A stretch of DNA of 64,000 bases, taken from assembly GCF_014204835.1 (NCBI RefSeq), contig NZ_JACHMD010000001.1:1-64000 (forward strand), read 5' to 3'. Below are positions 22,442-32,005 of this stretch, piece by piece. A model generated the notes under the pieces. It was not told where the DNA came from and did not search any database. It was given only the letters and a program-made list of their open reading frames with translations. A program made the position numbers and the translations under genes. The DNA is from Microbacterium marinum. Its GTDB lineage: Bacteria; Actinomycetota; Actinomycetes; Actinomycetales; Microbacteriaceae. The stretch's first letter is position 1, and every line of letters begins with the position of its first letter.

Positions 22442-22516
22442 GATGCAATGGATCGCGCTCGACACGCCGTCGACAGACGGGCGGACGCCGCGTGTCGCGC
22501 GGCATCCATTGCAATC
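22442..22516. repeat. palindromic repeat, family A copy 1
   Basis: This 75-nt element has ends that are inverted repeats (TGCAATGGAT at 22444-22453 and ATCCATTGCA at 22504-22513). An inner CGACAC/GTGTCG stem is present too. The element matches 29273-29348 along its length with scattered differences and one indel in the left arm. It sits between the convergent transglutaminase and FadR genes. Confidence 0.8.
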
Positions 22517-22539
22517 ACCACCACAGGCAGCGCGCGCCC

Positions 22540-23259
22540 TCAGGTCAGGAAGCCGCGCAGCAGCGCCTCCGACCCGGCGAGATGATCGAGCACCGCCGCC
22601 TCGGCGGCATCCGGCCGACCCCCGAGGATCGTACCCACGATGCGCTCGTGCTGGGCGTCCGAGTGCTCGATGTTGCGCGGCAGCAGGGGGAACGTGTCGA
22701 GCCAGGCGTTGATGCGCGCCCGGTTCTCGACCACGAGCGGCAGGAGCGACGGGATGCCGCTGACCTCGGCGATCGTGAGATGCAGAAGCGAATCGAGGCG
22801 CCGGTAGTCGGACTCCTCGGCGCCGGCGACAGCAGCGTGCCGTTCGTGGAGGCTGGACCGCGCGGCATCCGTCAGATCGAGGGATGCCGCAGCGCGCGCC
22901 GCCCCCGCCTCGAGCACTCGGCGGAGGCCGAGGACGTCATCGAGCTCGGCGCGGTCGATCGGGACCGGCTCGGCGGGACGCGGAAGGGGGTCGGCCACGA
23001 AGGTGCCGCCGTACCGCCCCCGTCGGCGCACCACGAAACCCGCATCGGCGAGCTCCGCGATGGCCTGGCGCACCGTGTCGCGGCTCACGCCGTACCGCTC
23101 GGCGAGATCGCGCTCGGAGGGGAGCGACTCCCCCGGCGCGACCACGCCGAGACGCACCGTCTGGACGAGCCGGGCGACGGTGTCTTCGAGCGCATTCCCG
23201 CCGCGCACCGGCCGGTAGACGGTGCGACCGAGACTGTGCGGCGGCGGGTGGTCGGGCAT
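22540..23259 (-). CDS. FadR-type GntR transcriptional regulator
   Basis: This 239-aa protein has an N-terminal winged helix (about residues 25-90, including LPSERDLAERYGVSRDTVRQA) and a C-terminal FCD ligand domain, in which His residues in LLHLTIAEV and in DAQHERIV are likely metal ligands. FCD regulators usually sense small carboxylates. It is the last gene of the amine-catabolism operon (start 3 nt after the SDR stop), so it likely controls this operon and the divergent permease. Confidence 0.88.
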   Translation of the reverse strand: MPDHPPPHSLGRTVYRPVRGGNALEDTVARLVQTVRLGVVAPGESLPSERDLAERYGVSRDTVRQAIAELADAGFVVRRRGRYGGTFVADPLPRPAEPVPIDRAELDDVLGLRRVLEAGAARAAASLDLTDAARSSLHERHAAVAGAEESDYRRLDSLLHLTIAEVSGIPSLLPLVVENRARINAWLDTFPLLPRNIEHSDAQHERIVGTILGGRPDAAEAAVLDHLAGSEALLRGFLT

Positions 23260-23262
23260 GGG

Positions 23263-24036
23263 TCAGAGCGGGGTCACGTATGCGTTCGTGATGCCGCCGT
23301 CGACGACGAACGCGTTCGCGGTGATGAACGACGCGTCGTCGGATGCCAGGAACGCGACCGCCGCGGCGAGCTCCTCGGGCTCGGCGAAGCGTCCCATCGG
23401 GACGTGCACGAGTCGGCGCTGCGCGCGCTCGGGGTCTTTCGCGAAGAGTTCGCGGAGCAGCGGCGTGTTGACCGGCCCCGGGCAGAGCGCGTTGACGCGG
23501 ATGCCCTGCCGGGCGAACTGCACGCCGAGCTCGCGGGTCATCGCGAGAACGCCGCCCTTCGACGCGGTGTACGAGATCTGCGACGTGGCCGAGCCGAGCA
23601 GCGCGACGAACGACGCCGTGTTGATGATCGAGCCCTTACCGGCGGGCACCATGTGGCGCAGCGCCGCGCGCGAGCAGAGGTAGACGCTCTTGAGGTTGAC
23701 GTCCTGCACCTTGTCCCACGCGGGCAGCTCGGTCGTCTCGATCGAGTCGTCGTCGGCGGGCGAGATGCCGGCGTTGTTGAAGGCGATGTCGACCGATCCG
23801 AGGTCGGCGGCGACGCCGTCGAAGAGCGCGTCGACGGATGCCTGGTCGGCGACGTTGACCTGGCGGTACACACCATTCACCTCGGCGGCGGCGCGTTCGC
23901 CCGATGCGGGGTCGAGGTCGGCGATGACGACGCGCGCGCCCTCGGCGGCGAACCGACGGGCGGTGGCGAGACCGATGCCGCTGGCACCGCCGGTGACGAT
24001 GGCGACGCGGTCGCGGAGACGCTGAGTGAGGTCCAT
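23263..24036 (-). CDS. SDR family oxidoreductase
   Basis: A 257-aa short-chain dehydrogenase. The cofactor motif TGGASGIG is at residues 15-22, NNAG at about 88-91, and the catalytic Ser-Tyr-Lys set appears as S in NTASF, Y and K in YTASKGG. An acidic residue after strand 2 (IADLD) favours NAD over NADP. Its position between aldehyde dehydrogenase and FadR suggests oxidation of an alcohol or hydroxy-acid intermediate in the same pathway; the exact substrate is unknown. Confidence 0.87.
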   Translation of the reverse strand: MDLTQRLRDRVAIVTGGASGIGLATARRFAAEGARVVIADLDPASGERAAAEVNGVYRQVNVADQASVDALFDGVAADLGSVDIAFNNAGISPADDDSIETTELPAWDKVQDVNLKSVYLCSRAALRHMVPAGKGSIINTASFVALLGSATSQISYTASKGGVLAMTRELGVQFARQGIRVNALCPGPVNTPLLRELFAKDPERAQRRLVHVPMGRFAEPEELAAAVAFLASDDASFITANAFVVDGGITNAYVTPL

Positions 24037-24056
24037 GCGGATGTCCTTGCTGTGGG

Positions 24057-25412
24057 TCAGGGGGTGGCGTAGAAGACGTTCTTGGTCTGGGTGAAGTGCT
24101 CGGCGGCGTCGGGGCCGAGCTCGCGGCCGAGGCCCGAGGCCTTCATGCCGCCGAACGGCGTCGCGTACCGGACCGACGAGTGCGAGTTGACGGAGAGGAC
24201 ACCGCTGCGCACACCGCGCGAGACACGGATGCCGCGGCCGAGGTCACGCGTCCAGATCGAACCGGCGAGTCCGTAGACGGTGTCGTTCGCGAGCGCGATC
24301 GCGTCGGCTTCATCGTCGAACGGCAGCACCGCGACGACCGGTCCGAAGACCTCCTCCTTCGCGATGCGTTCGTCCCGCCCGGCGAGGACGACGGTCGGCG
24401 GGAACCAGAATCCGTCGCCGTCCGGGGCGGTCCCCCGGAACGCGACGTCGGCGCCGTCGACATACGAGGCGACACGGTCGCGCTGCGCCGCCGAGATGAG
24501 CGGTCCCATCTCGGTGCCCTCGTCGTTCGGGTCGCCGACGCGCCATGCCGCGACGGCGGGCTCGACGAGCTCGAGGAACCGGTCGTACACCGAGCGCTCC
24601 ACGAGCAGGCGACTGCGGGCGCAGCAATCCTGCCCCGCGTTGTCGAACACGGAACCCGGCACGGCGGCAGCCGCGGCCTCGAGGTCAGCGTCGGCGAAGA
24701 CGATGTTGGCGCTCTTCCCGCCCAGTTCGAGCGTGACCGGCTTCAGCTCGCGCGCGCAGCCTGCGGCGACCTGGGTGCCCACGCGCGTCGACCCGGTGAA
24801 GACGACCTTGTGGACGTCGGGGTGCGTCACGAATCGCTCACCGACGACGGGACCGGCGCCCGGCACGACGGTGAAGACACCCTCCGGGAGACCTGCCTCG
24901 ACAGCGAGGTCACCGAGCCGCATCGCGGTCAGCGGCGTCAGCTCGGCGGGCTTGAGCACCACGGCGTTGCCGGCGGCGAGCGCGGGCGCGAATCCCCACG
25001 AGGCGATCGTCATCGGGAAGTTCCACGGCACGATGATCCCCACCACGCCGTACGGCTCGAGGTAGGTGACGTCGAGACCGCCCGCCACGGGGATCTGGCG
25101 TCCGATGAGTCGCTCCGGCGCACCCGCGTAGTAGTTCAGGACCTGCGCGACGTGTGATGCCTCCCACCGGGCGGACGAGATCGGATGACCCGCCTCGAGC
25201 AGCTCGAGCTGGGCGAGTTCTTCGACGTGCTCCTCGACGACGGTCGCGAAGCGGCGCAGCGCGTCGGCCCGGGCGACGGGGGCGAGCTCCGCCCACACGC
25301 GCTGGGCGCGGACGGCGCGCGCGACCGCGGCATCCGTCTGCTCCACCGAAGCGAGTTCGACGTCGCGCACGGCGGCGCCGGTGGCGGGGTTCAGGACGGT
25401 GAAGGCGCTCAC
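24057..25412 (-). CDS. NAD-dependent aldehyde dehydrogenase
   Basis: This 451-aa ALDH superfamily enzyme has the general-base Glu in LELGGKSAN and the nucleophile Cys at about 263 in GQDCCAR; the cofactor-fold strings VPWNFPM and FTGSTRVG and the KEEVFGPV block also match. In this operon it most likely oxidises a gamma-glutamylated amino-aldehyde, like PuuC. It is shorter at the N terminus than many family members. GTG at 25412 overlaps the upstream hydrolase stop by 4 nt, and codon context shows no better start. Confidence 0.9.
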   Translation of the reverse strand: MSAFTVLNPATGAAVRDVELASVEQTDAAVARAVRAQRVWAELAPVARADALRRFATVVEEHVEELAQLELLEAGHPISSARWEASHVAQVLNYYAGAPERLIGRQIPVAGGLDVTYLEPYGVVGIIVPWNFPMTIASWGFAPALAAGNAVVLKPAELTPLTAMRLGDLAVEAGLPEGVFTVVPGAGPVVGERFVTHPDVHKVVFTGSTRVGTQVAAGCARELKPVTLELGGKSANIVFADADLEAAAAAVPGSVFDNAGQDCCARSRLLVERSVYDRFLELVEPAVAAWRVGDPNDEGTEMGPLISAAQRDRVASYVDGADVAFRGTAPDGDGFWFPPTVVLAGRDERIAKEEVFGPVVAVLPFDDEADAIALANDTVYGLAGSIWTRDLGRGIRVSRGVRSGVLSVNSHSSVRYATPFGGMKASGLGRELGPDAAEHFTQTKNVFYATP

Positions 25413-26170
25413 GCGGGCACCCCCCGGCGAGAGGCTGCGTATGCGTCGGCGGCGGCCACGAGCCCCAGGAAGAGGCGTCGGTCGGCGGAGTTCTCCTCGG
25501 GGTGCCACTGCACGGCGACGAGGTAGTCGTCGCCCGGCGCCTCGAACGCCTGCACGAGACCGTCGTCGGTCCGGGCGGTGACCACCAGCCCGTCACCGAC
25601 CCGGTCGACGCCCTGGTGGTGGTAGCTGTGGATGCCGAACGGCCCCGCACCGAGCAGGCCGGCCAGCTTCGTGTCGGCATCCACCTCGACGGTGTTCTCG
25701 GCGAAGACGCCCCCACCGATCTTGTAGCGCTCCGTTCCGAGCGCCTCGGGAAGGTGCTGGTGGAGGGTGCCGCCGTAAGCGACGTTGATGAGCTGGAGTC
25801 CGCGGCAGATGCCGAACACCGGGATGCCGCGCTCCCGCGCCCCCGCGAGCAGCGCGAGCTCCCACGCATCGCGGTCAGCCCGCGCCGGATCGGTGAGGGG
25901 ATGCCGCGGGGCGCCGTACAGCTCGGGCTGCACGTCGAGCCCGCCGGTGAGGATGAGGCCGTCGAGCCCGTCCAGCACCGCCGACGCGGCCGCCTCGGGG
26001 GACGGCTGCGGAGGCAGCAGCACGGCCACCCCGCCCGACGCGGTCACGGAGTCGAAGTACTGCTGCGGCAGGAAGCTGGCACGCACGTCCCAGACGCCCT
26101 GCTTCGCCTGCTCGAGGTACGTGGTGAGTCCGATGACCGGACGGCGGGGGTCAGAGTCGTTCGAAGCCAC
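25409..26170 (-). CDS. puuD: gamma-glutamyl hydrolase (PuuD-like, class I GATase)
   Basis: This 253-aa glutamine-amidotransferase-fold hydrolase has the nucleophile Cys122 in FGICRGLQL, and the catalytic His (about 223) and Glu in QWHPEE. PuuD-type enzymes release glutamate from gamma-glutamyl-GABA or similar products. A GGGAG ribosome site lies 7 nt before GTG at 26170, which puts the start inside the last codons of the glutamine-synthetase-like gene (20-nt overlap). It is translationally coupled on both sides. Confidence 0.9.
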   Translation of the reverse strand: MASNDSDPRRPVIGLTTYLEQAKQGVWDVRASFLPQQYFDSVTASGGVAVLLPPQPSPEAAASAVLDGLDGLILTGGLDVQPELYGAPRHPLTDPARADRDAWELALLAGARERGIPVFGICRGLQLINVAYGGTLHQHLPEALGTERYKIGGGVFAENTVEVDADTKLAGLLGAGPFGIHSYHHQGVDRVGDGLVVTARTDDGLVQAFEAPGDDYLVAVQWHPEENSADRRLFLGLVAAADAYAASRRGVPA

Positions 26171-27506
26171 GGATGCGCTCCCAATCGGTGACGGCGGCGT
26201 CGAAGGCTTCCACCTCGATGCGCGCCTGGTGCAGGTAATGGGCCACGACATCGTCGCCGAACGCCGCGCGCGCGACCTCGGACTGCGCGAACAGATCCGC
26301 AGCCTCGCGAAGGGTCGTCGGCAGATGCGCGACGTCGGAATCGTACGCGTTCCCGGTGAGCGGCGCGGGAAGCTCCAGCTCGTTCTCGATGCCGTGCAGG
26401 CCGCCCGCGATGATCGCCGAGATCGCCAGATACGGGTTCACATCCCCGCCGGGTACGCGGTTCTCGACCCGCAGAGAGGATCCATGACCGACGACGCGCA
26501 GCGCACACGTGCGGTTGTCGACACCCCAGGCGATACCCGTCGGGGCGAACGAGCCCTTCGCGAACCGCTTGTAGGAGTTGATCGTGGGTGCATAGAGGAG
26601 CGTGAACTCGCGCAGCGTCGCCAGGATGCCGGCGATCCAGTGCTGCATGAGCGGGCTGAACCCGTACTCGCCGTCGCCCGCCATGACGGTGTCACCGTCG
26701 TCGCTGCGCACCGACAGGTGGATGTGGCAGCTGTTGCCTTCGCGCTGGTCGAACTTCGCCATGAAGGTCAGCGACTTGCCGTGCGCGTCGGCGATCTCCT
26801 TCGCGCCGTTCTTGTAGATCGTGTGCTGGTCGGCGGTCTCGAGAACCTCCGCGAATCGGAACGCGATCTCCTGCTGGCCATCGTGGCATTCGCCCTTCAC
26901 GCCCTCGCAGTACAGGCCCGCGCCCTCCATGCCGCGGCGGATGTCGCGCAGCAGCGGCTCGAGACGGGTGGTGGCGAGGAGGTTGTAGTCGACGTTGTAG
27001 TCGGTCGATGCCTGGAGCCCGACGTAGCGCTTGGCCCAGGCATCCCGGAACGAGTCGTCGAAGACGATGAACTCGAGCTCCGTGCCGGAGTAGGCGACGA
27101 GGCCCTTCTCTGCGAGCCTCTGACGCTGGGCGCCGAGGATGCCTCGGGGCGACTGCACGACCGATCCGCCGCCGACGTATTCGAGCTCGGCCATCACGAG
27201 CGCTGTCGCCGGCTGCCAGGGGATGCGCCTGAGGGTATCCATGTCGGGGCGGAGCACCATGTCGCCGTAGCCCTTGTCCCACCCGGACATCGCATAGCCG
27301 TCGACCGTGTTCAGGTCGACGTCGACGGACAGCAGGTAGTCGCAGACCTCGGCGCCGTGACCGGCGACCTCGTCGACCCAGAATCGTCCGGCCACGCGCT
27401 TGCCGACGAGCCGTCCCTGCGCGTCGGGGAAGGCGACGATGACGGTGTCGATCTCGTCGGCGGCGATCGCGGCCTCGAGCTGAGTCGCTGTCAGGTTGCC
27501 CGGCAT
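26151..27506 (-). CDS. gamma-glutamyl amine synthetase (glutamine synthetase family)
   Basis: This 451-aa glutamine-synthetase-fold enzyme has the core ATP/Glu/metal motifs SGTELEF, ECHDGQQEIAF, HIHLSVR and the phosphate-binding SYKRF and NRTCALRVVG blocks. It lacks the strict GlnA signature and resembles the GlnA3/GlnA4/PuuA group, which joins glutamate to polyamines or ethanolamine instead of ammonia. The downstream hydrolase and ALDH fit that role. It is first in the operon and divergent from an ethanolamine-type permease, which tilts the substrate toward ethanolamine; putrescine is the alternative. Confidence 0.88.
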   Translation of the reverse strand: MPGNLTATQLEAAIAADEIDTVIVAFPDAQGRLVGKRVAGRFWVDEVAGHGAEVCDYLLSVDVDLNTVDGYAMSGWDKGYGDMVLRPDMDTLRRIPWQPATALVMAELEYVGGGSVVQSPRGILGAQRQRLAEKGLVAYSGTELEFIVFDDSFRDAWAKRYVGLQASTDYNVDYNLLATTRLEPLLRDIRRGMEGAGLYCEGVKGECHDGQQEIAFRFAEVLETADQHTIYKNGAKEIADAHGKSLTFMAKFDQREGNSCHIHLSVRSDDGDTVMAGDGEYGFSPLMQHWIAGILATLREFTLLYAPTINSYKRFAKGSFAPTGIAWGVDNRTCALRVVGHGSSLRVENRVPGGDVNPYLAISAIIAGGLHGIENELELPAPLTGNAYDSDVAHLPTTLREAADLFAQSEVARAAFGDDVVAHYLHQARIEVEAFDAAVTDWERIRGFERL

Positions 27507-27571
27507 CCCTCATCCTCTCCGCCGACGGAAGACCGCGGCCGGTTCGTGTAACGAGAAACTTACATGCCAAA

Positions 27572-27588
27572 GGTAGACACGGCATACC
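27572..27588. promoter_or_regulatory. candidate FadR-type operator between divergent genes
   Basis: The 17-nt palindrome GGTA-N9-TACC lies in an AT-richer patch between the glutamine-synthetase-like gene and the permease gene. It overlaps a second palindrome, TGCC-N12-GGCA (27565-27584). GntR/FadR proteins often bind GT-N(x)-AC type palindromes. The operon encodes such a regulator, so this is the best operator candidate. The assignment is inference. Confidence 0.4.
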
Positions 27589-27673
27589 AATAACCTCCAC
27601 ACTCATTCGCAAGGCGCGGCCAGCGCGCCGACCCGACGGCGCCCTGCGCGCCGACCCGCAGCCAGGAGGTCTC

Positions 27674-29212
27674 ATGACGAATCCGAGCACCACGTCACAG
27701 AAAGTCGCCGGCGTCAGCTACGCGCGAGCCGGCGAGGGGTACTTCGAGAAACGCACGTTGAAGCGCTCCGCCGGTGTCTGGGGACTCTGGGGCCTCGCCG
27801 TCGCCGCCGTCATCTCGGGAGACTTCTCGGGCTGGAACTTCGGCATCGGCTTCGCCGGCTTCGGCGGCATGCTCATCGCCTTCGCCCTGCTCGTGCTCAT
27901 GTACTACGGCCTCACGTTCTCGATCGGCGAGATGGCAGCGGCCATGCCGCACACCGGTGGGGCCTACTCGTTCTCGCGATCGGCGATGGGGCCCTGGGGA
28001 GGGCTCGCGACCGGGCTCGCCGAGACGATCGAGTACGTCGCGACCACGGCGGTCGTCGTGTACTTCTCGGGCGCGTACGCCGATCAGGCGCTCTACCTGC
28101 TGACCGGGGTCAGCCTTCCCGGGTGGGTCTGGTGGCTGATTCTCTACGCCCTCTTCATCGGCCTGAACGCCGCGGGTGCCGCGATCTCGTTCGGATTCGC
28201 GATCGTCGTCTCGGTGATATCCATCGCCATCATCGTCATCTTCGGGGTGATGGCGCTCGCATCCGGGGCGTTCGACTGGAGCTCGCTGTGGGACAAGGCA
28301 CCCAACCCGGACATCGCCGGTGCGTCGGTGTTCCTCCCCGAAGGATTCGGGGCGATCCTGTTCGCCCTCCCGTTCGCGATGTGGTTTTTCCTCGGCATCG
28401 AGGAGCTCCCCCTCGCCGCGGAGGAGTCCCGCAACCCCGCGCGTGACATCCCCCGCGCGGGCCTGTGGGCTCGAGGAACCCTCATCGTCACCGGTCTGAT
28501 CGTGCTCTTCATCAACACCGGGGTGCTCGGCGCCGAGGCGACCGGAGCATCTCTCGAACCGTTGCTCGACGGCTTCAAGGCGTTCCTGCCGCCGCAGGCC
28601 GCGGCGATCCTCGCCCTGCTGGCGCTGATCGGCCTGCTTGCCTCCCTCATGGGCATCATGTTCGCGTACGGGCGCAACATGTACTCGCTGTCGCGGGCCG
28701 GCTACTACCCCCGCTGGCTCTCCCTCACGGGCAAGGCGCAGACACCCTGGGTCGCCCTCGTGGTCGGCGCGGTCATCGGTTACCTGGCGCTCGTCGTGGT
28801 GCAGGCGGCGGGTGGTGACGCCTCGCCCGCCGGCGCGATCGTCTTGAACATCGCCGTCTGGGGTGCGGTGCTCGCCTACTTCCTGCAGATGGTCTCGTTC
28901 ATCATCCTGCGCAAGAAGTTCCCGAACGCCGCGCGTCCGTACAAGAGCCCTTGGGGTCTGTTCGGCGCCTATTCGGCGGCAATCATCGCCGCGATCGTGT
29001 TCCTCGGGCTCCTCTTCAACCCGACCTATCTGCTCGCGATCGTGGCCATCATCGTGGTCTACGCGGTGATCTTCGTCGGGTTCGCCGTGTACGGCCGCCA
29101 CCGCCTGGTTCTCTCCCCGGAGGAGGAGTACGCCCTCTCTGGTGGGACGCACGGCAACCCGCAGCAGGAGGGATACGACGCCATGGAGGGTGAGGTCTTC
29201 GGCGACAAGTAG
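27674..29212 (+). CDS. amino acid/ethanolamine permease (APC family)
   Basis: This 512-aa membrane protein has about 12 helices and APC-family motifs, including GDFSGWNFGIGFAGFGGML at helix 1 and IGEMAAAMPHTGGAYSF at helix 2, plus the cytoplasmic EESRNPARDIPRA. Its pattern is closest to ethanolamine permeases (Eat). It has an excellent ribosome site (AGGAGG, 4 nt before ATG). It is divergent from the gamma-glutamyl synthetase operon and presumably imports the amine those enzymes degrade. A hydrophilic C-terminal tail ends in acidic residues. Confidence 0.86.
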   Translation: MTNPSTTSQKVAGVSYARAGEGYFEKRTLKRSAGVWGLWGLAVAAVISGDFSGWNFGIGFAGFGGMLIAFALLVLMYYGLTFSIGEMAAAMPHTGGAYSFSRSAMGPWGGLATGLAETIEYVATTAVVVYFSGAYADQALYLLTGVSLPGWVWWLILYALFIGLNAAGAAISFGFAIVVSVISIAIIVIFGVMALASGAFDWSSLWDKAPNPDIAGASVFLPEGFGAILFALPFAMWFFLGIEELPLAAEESRNPARDIPRAGLWARGTLIVTGLIVLFINTGVLGAEATGASLEPLLDGFKAFLPPQAAAILALLALIGLLASLMGIMFAYGRNMYSLSRAGYYPRWLSLTGKAQTPWVALVVGAVIGYLALVVVQAAGGDASPAGAIVLNIAVWGAVLAYFLQMVSFIILRKKFPNAARPYKSPWGLFGAYSAAIIAAIVFLGLLFNPTYLLAIVAIIVVYAVIFVGFAVYGRHRLVLSPEEEYALSGGTHGNPQQEGYDAMEGEVFGDK

Positions 29213-29225
29213 TCCGGACGGCTCG

Positions 29226-29257
29226 AAGGGCCGGGGCCGCTTCGGCGCCCCGGCCTT
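29226..29257 (+). terminator. terminator of the permease gene
   Basis: An 11-bp GC-rich stem with one bulged G and a 9-nt loop ends in a short T run (29256-29258), starting 14 nt after the permease stop. Confidence 0.8.
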
Positions 29258-29272
29258 TCGCCGTTCGTGCGG

Positions 29273-29348
29273 GATTGCAATGGATCATCCCCGACACCCC
29301 GGCCTCAGGGGAATGGATGCCGCGTGTCGCCCGGCATCCATTGCAATC
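29273..29348. repeat. palindromic repeat, family A copy 2
   Basis: This 76-nt element has perfect 13-nt terminal inverted repeats (29273-29285 and 29336-29348) and an inner CGACAC/GTGTCG stem. It is related to 22442-22516. It sits between two strong terminators in the convergent gap between the permease and clpC, so it is unlikely to be just another terminator. Confidence 0.85.
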
Positions 29349-29364
29349 GCGTACACGCGGCGGG

Positions 29365-29410
29365 AACGACGAAGGGGTCGGACGCCTCTCGGCATCCGAC
29401 CCCTGTCGTT
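29365..29410 (-). terminator. terminator of clpC
   Basis: A two-part stem: an outer 6-bp AACGAC/GTCGTT and an inner perfect 10-bp stem around a 12-nt loop. It begins 9 nt past the clpC stop on the reverse strand. The inner arm includes the frequent GGCATCC word. Confidence 0.75.
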
Positions 29411-29418
29411 GGTGTCGC

Positions 29419-31944
29419 TTACGACCCGGCGATGATGTCCGGGCTCGCGGTGATCTCGCCCGCGGCGCCCACCCCGACCGCTTCGCGGCCTTCCTGGCGG
29501 GTCGTCTCGAAGACGAACTTCCCGGCCTCGGCGTCAACCTTCACGTGGTCTCCCGACGTCAGCTCACCGCGGAGGATCCGCTCGGAGAGCTGGTCCTCGA
29601 CCTCGCGCTGCATGGCGCGGCGCAGCGGACGGGCACCGAGTGTCGGGTCGAACCCGATCTCGATGAGCTTGTCCTTCGCGGCATCCGAGAGCTCCACCGT
29701 CATGTCCCGGTCGAGCAGTCGCTCGCTCAGGCGCTTCGTGAAGAGCGTCACGATCTGACGCAGCTCGTCCTTGTTCAGCTGTGGGAAGACGATGACGTCA
29801 TCGACACGGTTGAGGAACTCGGGCTTGAAGTGGCGCTTCAGCTCCTCGTCGACCTTGCCCTTCATCCGCTCGTAGGTCGTCTGCGAGTTGCCCTCGACCT
29901 GGAAGCCGACCGGGCCACCGGCGATCGCCGACGAACCGAGGTTCGTCGTCATGATGATCACGGTGTTCTTGAAGTCGACCACACGGCCCTGACCGTCGGT
30001 CAGTCGACCCTCTTCGAGGATCTGCAGCAGCGAGTTGAAGATGTCGGGGTGAGCCTTCTCGATCTCGTCGAACAGGACCACGGAGAACGGCTTGCGGCGC
30101 ACCTTCTCGGTGAGCTGGCCGCCCTCTTCGAACCCGACGAATCCGGGAGGGGCACCGAACAGACGCGAGACCGTGTGCTTCTCGCCGAACTCCGACATGT
30201 CGAGGGAGATCAGCGCGCCCTCGTCGTCGAAGAGGAACTCGGCGAGCGCCTTGGCCAGCTCGGTCTTACCGACACCGGTGGGTCCGGCGAAGATGAACGA
30301 GCCCGAGGGACGGTTCGGGTCCTTGAGGCCGGCGCGCTGACGGCGGATCGTGCGGGAGAGGGCCGCGATGGCCTCTTCCTGACCGATGACGCGCTGGTGC
30401 AGGGCCTTCTCCATGAAGACGAGACGGCTGGTCTCCTCCTCGGTGAGCTTGAATACCGGGATGCCGGTGGCCTGCGCCAGCACCTCTGCGATCAGACCCT
30501 CGTCGACGATGGCGTGCGATGCCACGTCGCCCGAGCGCCACTGCTTCTCGAGGCGGAGGCGCTCAGCGAGCAGCGACTTCTCCTCGTCACGCAGGGCGGC
30601 GGCCTTCTCGAAGTCCTGCTCCTCGCTGGCGGCTTCCTTGTCCTCGCGGACCTTGGCGATCTTGTCGTCGAACTCGCGGAGCTCCGGCGGGCTGGACAGG
30701 ATCGACAGGCGCAGGCGCGCACCGGCCTCATCGATCAGGTCGATCGCCTTGTCGGGCAGAAAGCGGTCGGACACGTACCGGTCGGACAGGTTCGCCGCGG
30801 CGACGATGGCACCGTCGGTGATCTGCACCTTGTGGTGAGCCTCGTACCGGTCGCGCAGCCCCTTGAGGATGTTGATCGCGTGCGGCAGGCTCGGCTCGGC
30901 GACCTGGATCGGCTGGAAGCGGCGCTCGAGCGCGGCATCCTTCTCGAAGTGCTTGCGGTACTCGTCGAGCGTCGTGGCACCGATCGTCTGCAGCTCGCCG
31001 CGGGCGAGGAGCGGCTTGAGGATCGAGGCGGCGTCGATCGCGCCCTCGGCGGCGCCCGCACCCACGAGGGTGTGGATCTCGTCGATGAAGACGACGATGT
31101 CGCCGCGCGTGCGGATCTCCTTGGTGACCTTCTTCAGGCGCTCCTCGAAGTCACCGCGGTAGCGGGATCCGGCGATGAGCGACCCGAGGTCGAGCGAGTA
31201 GACCTGCTTGTCCTTGAGCGTCTCGGGCACCTCGCCCTTGACGATCGCCTGCGCGAGGCCCTCGACGACGGCGGTCTTGCCGACGCCGGGCTCACCGATC
31301 AGGACAGGGTTGTTCTTCGAGCGGCGCGAGAGGATCTGCATCACGCGCTCGATCTCCTTCTCGCGCCCGATGACGGGGTCGAGCTTGTTGTCACGCGCGG
31401 CCTGCGTGAGATTGCGGCCGAACTGGTCGAGCACGGCCGAGCCGCCCTGAGCGGAGGCCTGGGCCTGCTCGCCGGCGCCGGTCGCGACACCCGCGGGCTC
31501 CTTGCCCTGGTATCCGCTGAGCAGCTGGATGACCTGCTGGCGCACCTTGTTGAGGTCTGCACCGAGCTTGACGAGCACCTGGGCGGCGACGCCCTCGCCC
31601 TCGCGGATGAGGCCGAGGAGGATGTGCTCGGTGCCGATGTAGTTGTGGCCGAGCTGCAGCGCTTCGCGCAGTGACAGCTCGAGCACCTTCTTGGCGCGCG
31701 GCGTGAACGGGATGTGACCCGTCGGCTGCTGCTGGCCCTGGCCGATGATGTCCTGGACCTGCTCGCGCACGGCGTCGAGCGAGATGCCGAGCGACTCGAG
31801 GGCCTTGGCGGCGACACCCTCGCCCTCGTGGATCAGGCCGAGGAGGATGTGCTCCGTGCCGATGTAGTTGTGGTTCAGCATCTTCGCCTCTTCTTGGGCG
31901 AGCACCACCACGCGACGTGCACGGTCTGTGAATCTCTCGAACAT
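29419..31944 (-). CDS. clpC: ATP-dependent Clp protease ATPase subunit ClpC
   Basis: This 841-aa Hsp100 unfoldase feeds proteins to ClpP. It has two N-terminal Clp repeats (each with [13 protein letters not shown], about residues 25 and 100) and an AAA-1 domain with Walker [13 protein letters not shown]-type middle segment follows (about 425-470, [12 protein letters not shown]), then AAA-2 with GPTGVGKT. A short C-terminal tail completes the normal ClpC length. The ribosome site is AGGAGGAGGGG before ATG. ClpC is usually essential in actinobacteria. No ClgR site could be identified with confidence upstream. Confidence 0.97.
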   Translation of the reverse strand: MFERFTDRARRVVVLAQEEAKMLNHNYIGTEHILLGLIHEGEGVAAKALESLGISLDAVREQVQDIIGQGQQQPTGHIPFTPRAKKVLELSLREALQLGHNYIGTEHILLGLIREGEGVAAQVLVKLGADLNKVRQQVIQLLSGYQGKEPAGVATGAGEQAQASAQGGSAVLDQFGRNLTQAARDNKLDPVIGREKEIERVMQILSRRSKNNPVLIGEPGVGKTAVVEGLAQAIVKGEVPETLKDKQVYSLDLGSLIAGSRYRGDFEERLKKVTKEIRTRGDIVVFIDEIHTLVGAGAAEGAIDAASILKPLLARGELQTIGATTLDEYRKHFEKDAALERRFQPIQVAEPSLPHAINILKGLRDRYEAHHKVQITDGAIVAAANLSDRYVSDRFLPDKAIDLIDEAGARLRLSILSSPPELREFDDKIAKVREDKEAASEEQDFEKAAALRDEEKSLLAERLRLEKQWRSGDVASHAIVDEGLIAEVLAQATGIPVFKLTEEETSRLVFMEKALHQRVIGQEEAIAALSRTIRRQRAGLKDPNRPSGSFIFAGPTGVGKTELAKALAEFLFDDEGALISLDMSEFGEKHTVSRLFGAPPGFVGFEEGGQLTEKVRRKPFSVVLFDEIEKAHPDIFNSLLQILEEGRLTDGQGRVVDFKNTVIIMTTNLGSSAIAGGPVGFQVEGNSQTTYERMKGKVDEELKRHFKPEFLNRVDDVIVFPQLNKDELRQIVTLFTKRLSERLLDRDMTVELSDAAKDKLIEIGFDPTLGARPLRRAMQREVEDQLSERILRGELTSGDHVKVDAEAGKFVFETTRQEGREAVGVGAAGEITASPDIIAGS

Positions 31945-32005
31945 CGTCCCCTCCTCCTACTGACGCACCGATGGCGTCGTATGTAGAGGCTAACGAGCAG
32001 AGGAT

